Assembly (NCBI GenBank): GCA_029977615.1
Contig: JAPOKO010000003.1
Coordinates: 56,001-120,000, forward strand
Length of the DNA: 64,000 bases
Direction of reading: 5' to 3'
From: a bacterium
Lineage (GTDB): Bacteria; Actinomycetota; Acidimicrobiia; Acidimicrobiales; Ilumatobacteraceae
The notes beneath the pieces were generated by a model. It saw nothing but the letters and a program-made list of their open reading frames with translations. It did not search any database and was not told the DNA's origin. Position numbers and translations under genes: made by a program. Below, one piece after another: positions 53,314 to 62,892 of the stretch (position 1 is the stretch's first letter; the number at the start of each line of letters is the position of its first letter).

Positions 53314-55667
53314 AAATTTTGCATTCATGGCTGAACGAATTTGCCGACTTTGGTAACGACGTCGATGCCATTGCCGATCGCATTACCGAACTTGGTTTAG
53401 CGGTTGAATCTGTAGATCGTGTCGGAACACCTGTAAAGGGTGTTGTTACGGCAAAAGTCATTCGTCTTGAGAAGCACCCCGATGCGGCAAAAGTTACACG
53501 GGTGTATGTGGACGCAGGGGACGGCATTGAAAGACATGTGTGGTGCGGAGCCACCAACATGCAAGCTGGAGACATCGTTCCACTAGCAACACTTGGTACC
53601 AACATGCCTGACGGTCGAGTGATTACGCAGCGCGGAATTCTGGGAATTGATAGCGAAGGCATGTTGTGCTCAGGCACCGAAATTGGGTTGAGCTCAGACG
53701 GAAGTGGTTTGCTCATTCTTCCGCAGGGCACTGCGCTGGGGCTCGATGTATACGAAGCTCTCGGAGTCGACTCAGACGTCGTATTCGATCTTGATGTCAC
53801 CAGAAACCGACCAGATTGCACCGGCTATTTGGGCGTTGCTCGCGATTTAGCAGCAGGCATGGGAAAGCGGCTCGTCCTTCCAAAGGTCGATCAATCGGCC
53901 GCTGGACAATCGCTCACTGTTCCTGTCGCTATCTCGGCACCAGAGCGGTGCAGTCGATTTACCGTCAAGGTCATGTCGGGCATTTCGATCACTCAATCAC
54001 CTGACTGGATTGCTCGACGTCTTACACGTGCAGGAATGCGGCCAATCAACAACGTTGTCGACGTCTCGAACCTTGTCAATCTTGAATTGAATCAACCAAA
54101 TCACGCTTACGACTTCGAGTCAGTGAAGGACGGTTTCATTGTGCGCCTGGCTCGTGAAGGCGAGCAGTTCACCACCTTAGATTCAGTTGAGCGAACGCTT
54201 TCGTCTGATGACCTGCTCATTTGTAATGCGCAAGACAAGCCTGTGGGCATTGCCGGAATCATGGGTGGTCTTGATTCTGAAGTTACCGATGCAACAACAT
54301 CAATTGCGGTCGAAATTGCCTACTTCGAACCCGATGCAGTGCGGGCAACCTCAACACGACTTGCTTTGCGTACCGAGGCTTCGCTTCGCTTCGAACGCGG
54401 CGTCGATCCATTTGGCGCAGAATTTGCTGCAGCGCGTTTTGCAGAACTACTGCGCATTACGTGCCCAAACCTTGTTGTTCATTCGGGTGCTACCGATGCT
54501 CGAACCGATGCACTTCATCAGCAGGCGAGAACCACTGAAGTGCGACTTAACACCATTAAGCGGGTGCTAGGCATCGATGTCACTGCAAAAGCCCTTGAAG
54601 ATCTCATTTCTCCAATTGGGTTCACCGTTTCCAATTCTGCAGATGTTGGGTCAGTGGTAGTAGGTATTCCTTCCTGGCGCAACGATTGCAATGGCGAGAT
54701 CGACATTGTCGAGGAAGTTGCGCGTCACTATGGATACGACAATTTAGGAAAGATCGTTCCCACCTCTCCAGTGCATGGCCGCCTCTCCGATGTTCAGCGA
54801 CGTCGACGCATTTTGCGTGAGATTGTGGTGTCACTCGGTGCGAGCGAAGCCATGCCCAATCCATTCCTCGCGCCAGGCGATCTTGCAAAAGTTGGTCTCA
54901 GCGAAGAAAATGCTCTGAAGCTTGCCAATCCGCTCGTTGCTGAAGAGAGCGTGTTGCGCACCTCGCTAGTTCCCGGCATGTTGAAATCAATCGCCTATAA
55001 CCAGTCGCATCGCATTCGTGATATTTCGCTATTCGAAATTGGTCACGTGTATCCACAAGGCACAGAAGTTCTTCCAGATGAATATGAATCCTTGTGCATC
55101 ATGGTCGCTGGTGCGGATGCATCGGTTGCAATGGACTTATGGAGCCAAATTTCGTCTTCGCTAGGCGTCGGCGCTCAATTGGCACAAGACCAACCTCCAG
55201 CCGGCTACCACGCAACTCGAAGCGCACAATTGAAGCGAGGCAAAATAGTGCTTGGTTCGGTAGGCGAAATCGATCCAACGGTGTTGGCCAACGCCGGCAT
55301 CGTCGGCCGTGTTGCATGCGTCGAGGTGAATCTCTCTGTGGTTCTCAATGACACGCCTAAGCCCCAAATTGCACAGGTCATCAGCAAGTATCCATCAAGT
55401 GATTTCGACCTCGCGTTTGTCGTGTCGAACAGCGTTTCCGCAGCCACGATGGTGAAGGCCCTTCGTCAGGCTGGTGGCAACTTGCTTATTGATTTGGCGT
55501 TGTTTGATGTATATCGCGGCAAGGGTGTGAGTGAGGATTCGCGTAGTTTGGCCTATCGCTTACGTCTACAGGCTCCCGATCGAACGCTGACTGATGTGGA
55601 AGTATCGGATGTGCGTGCGAAGTGCATTGCCGCCGCCGAAAAGCTTGGAGCAACCCTGCGGGGATAA
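53310..55667 (+). CDS. pheT: Phenylalanyl-tRNA synthetase beta subunit
   Basis: The 785-residue subunit contains the tRNA-binding (EMAP-like) domain at about 40-150, the B3/4 editing domain with DFESVKDG and VGIAGIMGGLDSEV, the B5 domain, a catalytic-like domain (DIVEEVARHYGYDNL) and the C-terminal ferredoxin-fold anticodon domain (SKYPSSDFDLAFVV). The length is normal. It ends 48 bases before argC. Confidence 0.96.
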   Translation: MKILHSWLNEFADFGNDVDAIADRITELGLAVESVDRVGTPVKGVVTAKVIRLEKHPDAAKVTRVYVDAGDGIERHVWCGATNMQAGDIVPLATLGTNMPDGRVITQRGILGIDSEGMLCSGTEIGLSSDGSGLLILPQGTALGLDVYEALGVDSDVVFDLDVTRNRPDCTGYLGVARDLAAGMGKRLVLPKVDQSAAGQSLTVPVAISAPERCSRFTVKVMSGISITQSPDWIARRLTRAGMRPINNVVDVSNLVNLELNQPNHAYDFESVKDGFIVRLAREGEQFTTLDSVERTLSSDDLLICNAQDKPVGIAGIMGGLDSEVTDATTSIAVEIAYFEPDAVRATSTRLALRTEASLRFERGVDPFGAEFAAARFAELLRITCPNLVVHSGATDARTDALHQQARTTEVRLNTIKRVLGIDVTAKALEDLISPIGFTVSNSADVGSVVVGIPSWRNDCNGEIDIVEEVARHYGYDNLGKIVPTSPVHGRLSDVQRRRRILREIVVSLGASEAMPNPFLAPGDLAKVGLSEENALKLANPLVAEESVLRTSLVPGMLKSIAYNQSHRIRDISLFEIGHVYPQGTEVLPDEYESLCIMVAGADASVAMDLWSQISSSLGVGAQLAQDQPPAGYHATRSAQLKRGKIVLGSVGEIDPTVLANAGIVGRVACVEVNLSVVLNDTPKPQIAQVISKYPSSDFDLAFVVSNSVSAATMVKALRQAGGNLLIDLALFDVYRGKGVSEDSRSLAYRLRLQAPDRTLTDVEVSDVRAKCIAAAEKLGATLRG

Positions 55668-55680
55668 CCCAATTAGGTCG

Positions 55681-55709
55681 TTGCATAGTTATGCGACCTT
55701 CTGTATAAT
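55681..55709 (+). promoter_or_regulatory. argC promoter: TTGCAT, 17-bp spacer, TATAAT
   Basis: This is the best consensus-like promoter in the window: -35 TTGCAT at 55681-55686 and -10 TATAAT at 55704-55709, six bases before ATG 55716, so the arg mRNA is probably leaderless. Confidence 0.65.
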
Positions 55710-55715
55710 TATGCA
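55681..55715 (+). promoter_or_regulatory. Two ARG-box-like palindromes overlapping the argC promoter
   Basis: Palindrome 1 (TTGCATAGTTATGCGA, 55681-55696) is centred at 55688.5, and palindrome 2 (TGTATAATTATGCA, 55702-55715) at 55708.5. Both follow TGNATAnnTATGC, and their centres are 20 bp apart, about two helix turns, as expected for a hexameric ArgR on paired ARG boxes. They cover the -35 and -10, so ArgR-arginine would block RNA polymerase. ArgR is encoded in this operon. Confidence 0.6.
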
Positions 55716-56738
55716 ATGATATCTGTTGGCATTATCGGAGCATCTGGGTTCACCGGGGCAGAACTGCTGCGCATCTGTGCAGCCCATCCGCACTTCGATG
55801 TGAAGTTTGCAACGGGTGATTCGCAGGCGGGAACACTTGCTCGTTCGCTTTACCCATCGCTTGCCGCCACTTATCCGAATTTGGTATTCGAAGAATTCGA
55901 TTTAGAAAAAGCGCTCGCTTGCGACGTGCTATTTCTTGGTTTACCTCACGAAGCATCGCTAGATCTAGTTCCTCAACTGGTCAACAAAGTGAAGTTGGTT
56001 GTTGACCTATCAGCTGCTTTTCGTTTGACCGATACGTCGAAGTATCCACAGTGGTATGGGTTTGCACACACTCATCCAGAATTAGTCGCAAGTGCGGTGT
56101 ATGGCCTGCCCGAGTTGTTTCGAGAGCAGCTGAAGACGGCACGACTCATTGCTACTCCTGGCTGTTATGTAACTGCTGCAAGTTTGGCATTGCAACCATT
56201 GGTTAGAGCAGGAGCCATTGACCCAGTTGGTGTAATCGTAGATGCCGCCTCAGGCGTTTCCGGTGCTGGTCGAGCTGCAAAACTGTCAAACTCCTTTAAC
56301 ACAGTTGATGAAGATTTCACTGCGTACGGATTGCTCGATCACAGACACACTCCTGAGATAGAACAAGTCACTGGTGCTCAGATTTTGTTCACCCCACATT
56401 TGGCTCCAATGAATCGGGGAATTCTGGCAACGTGTTACGCGCGACCGGTAGCAGGAACATCACCAACTTCTGCATCGTTGTTGGCAACGCTTGCTCGTGC
56501 GTACGCAAAAGAACCTCTCGTTGTCGTAGGTCAGAACTCGCCGTCAACCAAGGCAACTCTCGGCACCAATGTCACGCACATCACTGCGCGTTACGACGAG
56601 CGCACGGGTTACGTCATGGTGCTCAGTGCGCTTGACAATTTGGCGAAGGGTGCTTCTGGTGGGGCAGTGCAAGCTGCAAACGTTGCGCTTGGTTTGAATG
56701 AACTCGATGGTCTTTCAATGGTGGGAATGTACCCATGA
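55716..56738 (+). CDS. argC: N-acetyl-gamma-glutamyl-phosphate reductase
   Basis: The 340-residue NADPH enzyme reduces N-acetylglutamyl phosphate. It shows the nucleotide loop GIIGASGFTGAELLRI at the N-terminus and the catalytic C150 in ATPGCYVTAA, with the HTPEIEQ segment. It opens the arginine operon; argB overlaps by ATGA. ArgC is usually followed by argJ in actinobacteria, but not here. Confidence 0.96.
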   Translation: MISVGIIGASGFTGAELLRICAAHPHFDVKFATGDSQAGTLARSLYPSLAATYPNLVFEEFDLEKALACDVLFLGLPHEASLDLVPQLVNKVKLVVDLSAAFRLTDTSKYPQWYGFAHTHPELVASAVYGLPELFREQLKTARLIATPGCYVTAASLALQPLVRAGAIDPVGVIVDAASGVSGAGRAAKLSNSFNTVDEDFTAYGLLDHRHTPEIEQVTGAQILFTPHLAPMNRGILATCYARPVAGTSPTSASLLATLARAYAKEPLVVVGQNSPSTKATLGTNVTHITARYDERTGYVMVLSALDNLAKGASGGAVQAANVALGLNELDGLSMVGMYP

Positions 56739-57631
56739 GCGAATTGATGAATGAGTCACACGAACGCGTTGGCGCTCTGCTCATTGAAGCTCTGCCGTAT
56801 ATCCAGCAGTTTGCTGGCAAGACAGTTGTTGTTAAATACGGTGGCAACGCGTTAGCCGGAGCAAGCGATGCAGACGCTGCAGGAACTTTCGCGCAAGACA
56901 TCGCCCTCATGCATGCCGTGGGTATTAAGCCAGTGGTGGTGCACGGTGGCGGGCCACAGATCAGCGCTCTCATGGAACGACTCGGAAAGAAGCCAGAATT
57001 TCGAAACGGTTTACGTGTCACTGATGCCGAAACAGTGGAGATCGCGAGCATGGTTCTCCTTGGCACGGTGAACCCACAATTGGTCTCTGCAATCAATGTG
57101 CACGGCGCTTCAGCCATCGGTGTGTCAGGACAAGACGCAGGTTTGTTGCGTGTCACTCAACGTGACCCTGACTTGGGCTTTGTTGGCGATATCGCATCAG
57201 TTGACCCAACGGTGTTGAAAAGCGCTATTGATGACAATGCGGTGCCAGTGGTTGCCACTATCGGTTGCGATGCATCAGGTCAGGCTTACAACGTGAACGC
57301 AGATACCGCTGCAGCAGCGATTGCTGTGGCTCTTGGAGCAGAGAAGCTCATCTACCTCACCGATATTGATGGACTACGTGCGAATAAGGATGATGCTGCA
57401 TCAATAATTCGTCGTACAACAGCGTCTGAAATTAGGCAGCTCATGGCAGATGGTGCAATTGACGGCGGAATGATTCCGAAAATGGAAAGTTGTGTAGATG
57501 CAATTACTAGTGGTGTATCGCGCTGTCACATTTTGGATGGACGTATACCGCATGTATTGCTCATTGAATTGTTCACCATTGCTGGAGTTGGAACCATGAT
57601 TACGGCAGATCAAGAAGTGGGGAAGAAATGA
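56735..57631 (+). CDS. argB: Acetylglutamate kinase
   Basis: The 298-residue amino-acid kinase phosphorylates N-acetylglutamate. Signatures are VVKYGGNAL (lysine for phosphate transfer), VVHGGGPQIS, the NVNADTAAAAIAVAL segment and GGMIPKMESC. Its N-terminal helix (about 1-25) is of the type found in arginine-inhibited hexameric enzymes. Both ends overlap neighbours by ATGA. Confidence 0.96.
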   Translation: MSELMNESHERVGALLIEALPYIQQFAGKTVVVKYGGNALAGASDADAAGTFAQDIALMHAVGIKPVVVHGGGPQISALMERLGKKPEFRNGLRVTDAETVEIASMVLLGTVNPQLVSAINVHGASAIGVSGQDAGLLRVTQRDPDLGFVGDIASVDPTVLKSAIDDNAVPVVATIGCDASGQAYNVNADTAAAAIAVALGAEKLIYLTDIDGLRANKDDAASIIRRTTASEIRQLMADGAIDGGMIPKMESCVDAITSGVSRCHILDGRIPHVLLIELFTIAGVGTMITADQEVGKK

Positions 57632-58812
57632 CATCACATGCATTTGCTACTACTGGCAATTATTGCCCGTTCATGCCTGTCTTCGGACCGCCACAAGTTA
57701 TGTTTGAGCGTGGCTCGGGTACACAATTATGGGATGTTGATGGAAAGCGGTACCTCGATTTTCTGTGTGGAATTGCAGTCACATCATTAGGACATAGCAA
57801 TCCCATCGTTACTGCTGCAATCGCGGAACAAGCCGCAACATTGATGCACGTCAGCAATTTTTTTGCGAACCCTGTTGCAACGGAAACCGCGGTTTTGGTC
57901 GACCAATTATTGGGTGGCGGAGGACAAGTGTTCTTTTGCAACTCTGGAGCGGAAGCCAATGAAGCCGCAATTAAGTTGGCTCGCAAATTTGGTGGTCGAG
58001 GTAGACACACCGTTGTCAGTGCCTTAGGAAGTTTTCACGGAAGAACGCTTGCTGCGCTCGCAGCTACCGGTCAGCCAGCCAAACATGAACCTTTTCAGCC
58101 GATGCCCCAAGGGTTTAAGCATGTTGTGTTTGACGACATCGCGGCACTTGATGCTGCAGTCGATTCGTCGGTAGCCGCAGTTTTACTTGAGCCGGTGCAA
58201 GGTGAGGGCGGAGTGATTCCTGCATCGCAGGAGTACATGAAGTTTGCAGAAAAAATATGTCGCGAGCGCGGTGTGCTGTTGATGATTGACGAAGTACAAA
58301 CCGGTTACGGAAGAACTGGCTCTTGGTTCGGTTTCGAACACTATGGAATTTCACCGGACGTGGTGATTATGGCCAAGGCCATGGGTAATGGAATGCCAAT
58401 CGGCGGTATTTGGGCGAAGAAGGAAGTGGCTTCGGTGTTTAAGCCGGGTGATCACGGCAGCACGTTTAGTGGCACTGCGATTGCTACTTCTGCAGCGCGT
58501 GCAACCATCAAGGAAATGCAACGAATCAATGCACCGCAATTGGCAGTTGAAAAGGGTGCGCTGCTTACGTCCCTTATGCAGGCTGTTCCAAAGGTTGTGT
58601 CAGTACGTGGCCGCGGATTGTTACTTGGTGTCGAACTTGCGCCAGGCGTTGACGCCAAGGAGATTCAATTGCAATTGTTAAAGAGTGGTTTGGTGACCAA
58701 TGCGGTAACAGCAACGGCGTTGCGTCTTGCGCCTCCGCTAACAGTCTCTGAAGAGGAAATTCGAGAAGCGGTGGGAATTATCGCTGCTGTGCTGAATGGT
58801 TTTCAGTCATGA
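57628..58812 (+). CDS. argD: Acetylornithine aminotransferase
   Basis: The 394-residue class III PLP aminotransferase has FCNSGAEANEAAIKLAR, the PLP-contact IDEVQTGYGRTG, and the Schiff-base lysine K250 in VIMAKAMGNGMP. It transaminates N-acetylglutamate semialdehyde and often also the succinyl-DAP intermediate. It overlaps argB and argF. Confidence 0.95.
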   Translation: MTSHAFATTGNYCPFMPVFGPPQVMFERGSGTQLWDVDGKRYLDFLCGIAVTSLGHSNPIVTAAIAEQAATLMHVSNFFANPVATETAVLVDQLLGGGGQVFFCNSGAEANEAAIKLARKFGGRGRHTVVSALGSFHGRTLAALAATGQPAKHEPFQPMPQGFKHVVFDDIAALDAAVDSSVAAVLLEPVQGEGGVIPASQEYMKFAEKICRERGVLLMIDEVQTGYGRTGSWFGFEHYGISPDVVIMAKAMGNGMPIGGIWAKKEVASVFKPGDHGSTFSGTAIATSAARATIKEMQRINAPQLAVEKGALLTSLMQAVPKVVSVRGRGLLLGVELAPGVDAKEIQLQLLKSGLVTNAVTATALRLAPPLTVSEEEIREAVGIIAAVLNGFQS

Positions 58813-59717
58813 CTCATAAAAATTTCCTGCATATCTACGACCTCTCGCCAATCGAACTTCGCAATGTGCTCGCACTTGCCCAAGCGCCTATTGGCAAACT
58901 TGAGAGTCCACTGGATGGGAAAGGTGTAGCTCTCATCTTTGAGAAACCTTCCAACCGCACTCGGCACAGCATGGAAATGGCTGTTGTGCAACTTGGTGGA
59001 CACCCGGTCTATACGCGTGGCGAAGAAGTAGGCATTGATGTGCGCGAATCTGTTGAAGACATCACCAATGTGATGTCGGGATATCACGCCATGCTGTGTG
59101 CGAGAGTATTCGATCACAGTGTGTTACACCGCATGGCGGCAGTTGCTTCAGTTCCTGTTGTCAACATGTTGAGTGATTTTGCTCACCCACTGCAAGCAGT
59201 TGCTGATGTTTTGACCATGGAGCAGAATCTTGGTGGTCTCGCTGGCAAAACGGTGACCTATGTCGGTGACTTCAACAATGTTGCGCGTTCACTCTGTGAA
59301 GCATCGGCCATGCTTGGCATGCACATTCGTTTGGGTTGTCCAGAAGGGTACGACGCACAAGACAATGAGTTGCTGGGGTTAACAGAACTTGGCGCCGCAT
59401 CGGTAGAGCAGTATCGCGACATTGCCATTGCAGTGAGTGGCGCGCATGCAGTTCATACCGATACTTGGACATCAATGGGCCAAGAGAGCGAGTCAGCGGA
59501 ACGCGAGGCTGTGTTCGCCGGGTTTGAAGTAACGACTGAAATCATGTCGCTTGCAGACCCCAGCGCCATCTTTATGCATTGCTTGCCTGCCCATCGTGGA
59601 CAGGAAGTATCGCATTCGGTCATCGACGGGCCACAAAGCAAGATCTATCCGCAGGCGCATAATCGAATGCATGCAGCACGTGGAGTGCTCGCATTTCTTA
59701 TGGGAGTGAAACTATGA
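58809..59717 (+). CDS. argF: Ornithine carbamoyltransferase
   Basis: The 302-residue enzyme makes citrulline from ornithine and carbamoyl phosphate. The phosphate loop is SNRTRHS (about 55-61, S-x-R-T-R), followed by HPLQAVADVLT and the ornithine/catalytic HCLPAHRG near residue 257. Carbamoyl phosphate comes from CarAB encoded about 20 kb upstream. Confidence 0.95.
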   Translation: MTHKNFLHIYDLSPIELRNVLALAQAPIGKLESPLDGKGVALIFEKPSNRTRHSMEMAVVQLGGHPVYTRGEEVGIDVRESVEDITNVMSGYHAMLCARVFDHSVLHRMAAVASVPVVNMLSDFAHPLQAVADVLTMEQNLGGLAGKTVTYVGDFNNVARSLCEASAMLGMHIRLGCPEGYDAQDNELLGLTELGAASVEQYRDIAIAVSGAHAVHTDTWTSMGQESESAEREAVFAGFEVTTEIMSLADPSAIFMHCLPAHRGQEVSHSVIDGPQSKIYPQAHNRMHAARGVLAFLMGVKL

Positions 59718-60199
59718 CAACAAAAGTTCAAAGACAAGGTGCGGTCGCTCAGATAATTGCGGATCACGACGTCACCAGCCATACGCAACTGGTAGCTCTA
59801 TTGAAGAAGGCTGGCATTGTCGCCACTCAAGCGACAGTGTCTCGCGATTTGGAAGAAATCGGAGCAGTAAAAGTGCGTACCTCGCATGGTGAAACCGCAT
59901 ACGCCATTCCGGAATTTGAACCAGACCGTATTGCACCGCTTGAACAGTTGCGTCGCGTGCTTGCAGAGTGGGTTGCCGATATTCAAATCAGCGAACCCAT
60001 CGTCATCATTCGAACGCCACCAGGCTGTGCCCATGTTGTTGCTTCGGCGCTTGATCGTTCGCGTATTGAAGGGCTTGCTGGCACGGTCGCAGGTGACGAC
60101 ACCATGTTTTGCGTAGCAAGCCAAAACTATGGAGCGAAAAAACTTGCGGCACATCTTGGCAAGCTTGCAGGTTTGCAGAAAACAAAAGGTTCGAAATGA
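59714..60199 (+). CDS. argR: Arginine repressor ArgR
   Basis: The 161-residue regulator has an N-terminal winged helix (TSHTQLVALLKKAGIVATQATVSRDLEEIG region, residues about 21-50) and a C-terminal arginine-binding oligomerisation domain ending with AGDDTMFCVA. It should bind the palindromes before argC and repress its own operon when arginine is abundant. Confidence 0.95.
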   Translation: MTTKVQRQGAVAQIIADHDVTSHTQLVALLKKAGIVATQATVSRDLEEIGAVKVRTSHGETAYAIPEFEPDRIAPLEQLRRVLAEWVADIQISEPIVIIRTPPGCAHVVASALDRSRIEGLAGTVAGDDTMFCVASQNYGAKKLAAHLGKLAGLQKTKGSK

Positions 60200-61605
60200 G
60201 CGACAATCAATCTCAACCACTGTGGCATGGAAGGTTTAGCAGTGGGCCGGCCGAAGAACTCTTGGCGTTCACTGAAAGCTTGTCATTCGACAAGCGCCTG
60301 TGGAAAGACGACATTGCAGGTTCTCTTGCACATGTGAAAGGTCTTGGTCACGCGGGCATTTTGCCGCTTTCCGAAGTCGCTCAAATCGAATCTGCATTGC
60401 AGCAAGTTGCTTCTGAATTCGCAGATGGAACTTTTGAGTTCGTTGCTGGCGAAGAAGACATCCATACATCAATCGAGCGTCGTGTAACTCAGATCGCGGG
60501 TCCTGTTGGTGGAAAGGTTCACACCGGCAGAAGCCGTAATGACCAATGTGTTACAGCACTGCGCTTATGGACAAAACGAGAACTTGCGACTCTTGCAGAG
60601 CGTCTTATCCTTCTCTGCGAAGTCCTGACGCAGCGTGCCGACTTGGCCGGATGGAGTAGCGACGGCATATATCTACCTGGTTATACCCATGTGCAACGTG
60701 CCCAGCCTGTGCTACTTGCTCATCACCTCATGGCTCATGCATGGGCATTCACTCGTGACATCGATCGTCTCATCAGCACAATTAAACGCACCGATGTTTC
60801 ACCGCTGGGAGCTGGCGCACTTGCGGGTTCGTCGTTACCTCTTGATCCTGACTTCACTGCTCGTGAGATGGGATTCGCAAACAGATTCTCTAACTCGCTC
60901 GATGCTGTTTCCGATCGAGACTTCGTTGCTGAAGCTTTATTCAATCTTGCGCTCATCGGTACGCATCTCTCGCGTATTGGCGAAGAGTGGGTGCTGTGGA
61001 CCTCAGAAGAATTTGGGTTCGCCACACTCGATGATCGGTATGCAACTGGGTCGTCAATGCTTCCGCAAAAAAAGAATGCCGATATCGCAGAACTTGCGCG
61101 CGGCAAAGCCGGACGTCTCATTGGCAATCTGACGGGGTTGCTCACCACGCTGAAGGGCTTGCCACTTGCGTACAACCGCGATCTACAGGAAGACAAAGAA
61201 CCGTTGTTCGACTCGTACGACCAGGTTTCATTGGCAGTAGGGGCACTTACAGGAATGATCCAAACGGCAATATTTAATGCAGACCGAATGCGTGCCGCCG
61301 CCGATGTGCAGTCGTTGTCTGCAACCGATTTGGCGGAGTATCTCGTACGTAAGGGAACACCATTTAGGCAAGCACATGCAATTGTCGGCGCACTTGTTCA
61401 AAAAGCTTTGTCGGGGTCGCAATCATTGCAAGAGCTCGTTGCAGGTTCCCCAGACTTCGACGCTGATGCTCTTCAAGTCATCGGTATCGGTGTAGGAGTA
61501 CAACTTCGCTCGTCACCAGGTGCTGCAGGTCCGCTTGCAGCAGAGGACCAACGAGGCCGTTTTGCTTCGGTAATTGCATCACTTCGCACATCGCTTGCGA
61601 TCTAA
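60196..61605 (+). CDS. argH: Argininosuccinate lyase
   Basis: The 469-residue fumarase-superfamily enzyme releases arginine and fumarate. It has HTGRSRNDQ, GYTHVQRAQPV and the flexible signature loop GSSMLPQKKNAD, where most family members have PQKKNPD. ATG 60196 overlaps argR by ATGA; an in-frame ATG at 60109 inside argR is unnecessary. argG, normally just before argH, is missing. Confidence 0.95.
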   Translation: MSDNQSQPLWHGRFSSGPAEELLAFTESLSFDKRLWKDDIAGSLAHVKGLGHAGILPLSEVAQIESALQQVASEFADGTFEFVAGEEDIHTSIERRVTQIAGPVGGKVHTGRSRNDQCVTALRLWTKRELATLAERLILLCEVLTQRADLAGWSSDGIYLPGYTHVQRAQPVLLAHHLMAHAWAFTRDIDRLISTIKRTDVSPLGAGALAGSSLPLDPDFTAREMGFANRFSNSLDAVSDRDFVAEALFNLALIGTHLSRIGEEWVLWTSEEFGFATLDDRYATGSSMLPQKKNADIAELARGKAGRLIGNLTGLLTTLKGLPLAYNRDLQEDKEPLFDSYDQVSLAVGALTGMIQTAIFNADRMRAAADVQSLSATDLAEYLVRKGTPFRQAHAIVGALVQKALSGSQSLQELVAGSPDFDADALQVIGIGVGVQLRSSPGAAGPLAAEDQRGRFASVIASLRTSLAI

Positions 61606-61608
61606 CAT
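61603..61608 (+). promoter_or_regulatory. -10 hexamer TAACAT, leaderless tyrS promoter
   Basis: TAACAT overlaps the argH stop and ends six bases before the tyrS ATG at 61615. Confidence 0.45.
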
Positions 61609-61614
61609 CTCTGT

Positions 61615-62892
61615 ATGGCTCAATTCGGTGATGTAGTTCAAGAGTTCGCCTCGCGCGGACTCATTCACGATTCCACCGATCGTGCCGAACTCTCTAAGCG
61701 AAGCACGGCATCGCAAATGTCCGCATATGTTGGTTTTGACCCAACTTCAGACTCGCTGCATGTGGGCAACTTGCTCGGCCAAATCAGCCTGCGTCGCTTT
61801 CAAATGCTCGGACACAGACCAGTTGTGCTCGCTGGTGGAGCAACCGGAATGGTGGGAGATCCTTCGGGTCGTAGCGAAGAACGAAATTTGCTCGATTCGG
61901 AAACGCTTGCGCACAACGTGTCATGTATCAAGGGCCAACTTGAACGTATTTTGGACTTCGATTCTGGTTCAAACAAAGCAGTGTTGGTAGACAACGCAAC
62001 ATGGACAAAAGATGTTCCTGTACTCGACTTCTTGCGCGATGTGGGTAAATACATCACTGTGAATCAGATGATGGCAAAAGACTCAGTGAAGTCGCGTATA
62101 AGCGATGGAAATGGTTTGTCATTTACCGAATTCAGTTACATGTTGCTACAAGCGAACGATTTTAGGCACTTGTGTGAACACCTCGACTGCGAGATGCAAA
62201 TGGGTGGATCCGATCAATGGGGCAATATCACTGCAGGTATTGATCTGATCCGCAAGCGTTTAGGCCGTGAATCGTTCGGACTTACGTGGCCGCTCGTTAC
62301 AAAATCAGACGGCACCAAGTTTGGGAAAACAGCAGATGGTGCAGTGTGGCTTGACGCGAAGCGCACTTCGCCATATCAATTCCGTCAGTTCTGGATGCAA
62401 ATTTCAGACATTGATATCGAACGCATGTTGCCGCAGTTCTCATTGCGACCTATGGAAGAAGTTGCATCAATACTCAACGAACAACGACTCAGTCCAGAGA
62501 AGCGTGTTGCTCAGCGAACTTTGGCAAATGAAATCACATCAATGTTGCATGGTGAAGAATCAGCCAATGCTGCAGAGCAAGCAGCGGATGTGTTGTTTGG
62601 TGCGAATCCGGTTTTCGCAAGTGAAGCAACATTGAAGCTGATTGCACAAGAAGTTGCTGTGACACAAATGGGTACAGCGGTCTTGCATGATGCTGTTGGC
62701 GTGTTAGTGACTACAGGTTTGGCCTCGTCCAACTCTGAGGCGCGTCGGCTTTTGCAGCAGCGAAGCGTGCGCGCCAACGGGGAACAGCTGGACGAACACG
62801 CCAAATTGGACAAGGTGGCGCTGTTGCATGGTCGGTGGATGCTCCTGCGCAAGGGCAAAACGGCATATCATTTGATCGATTTTGCTGGCTAA
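61615..62892 (+). CDS. tyrS: Tyrosyl-tRNA synthetase
   Basis: The 425-residue class I enzyme shows the HIGH-like DSLHVGNLLGQ, the tRNA/ATP-binding GGSDQWGNI and a KMSKS-type loop reading KFGKT. The C-terminal S4 domain (SNSEARRLLQQRSVRANGE) binds the tRNA variable arm. This is the last protein gene before the rRNA operon. Confidence 0.96.
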   Translation: MAQFGDVVQEFASRGLIHDSTDRAELSKRSTASQMSAYVGFDPTSDSLHVGNLLGQISLRRFQMLGHRPVVLAGGATGMVGDPSGRSEERNLLDSETLAHNVSCIKGQLERILDFDSGSNKAVLVDNATWTKDVPVLDFLRDVGKYITVNQMMAKDSVKSRISDGNGLSFTEFSYMLLQANDFRHLCEHLDCEMQMGGSDQWGNITAGIDLIRKRLGRESFGLTWPLVTKSDGTKFGKTADGAVWLDAKRTSPYQFRQFWMQISDIDIERMLPQFSLRPMEEVASILNEQRLSPEKRVAQRTLANEITSMLHGEESANAAEQAADVLFGANPVFASEATLKLIAQEVAVTQMGTAVLHDAVGVLVTTGLASSNSEARRLLQQRSVRANGEQLDEHAKLDKVALLHGRWMLLRKGKTAYHLIDFAG

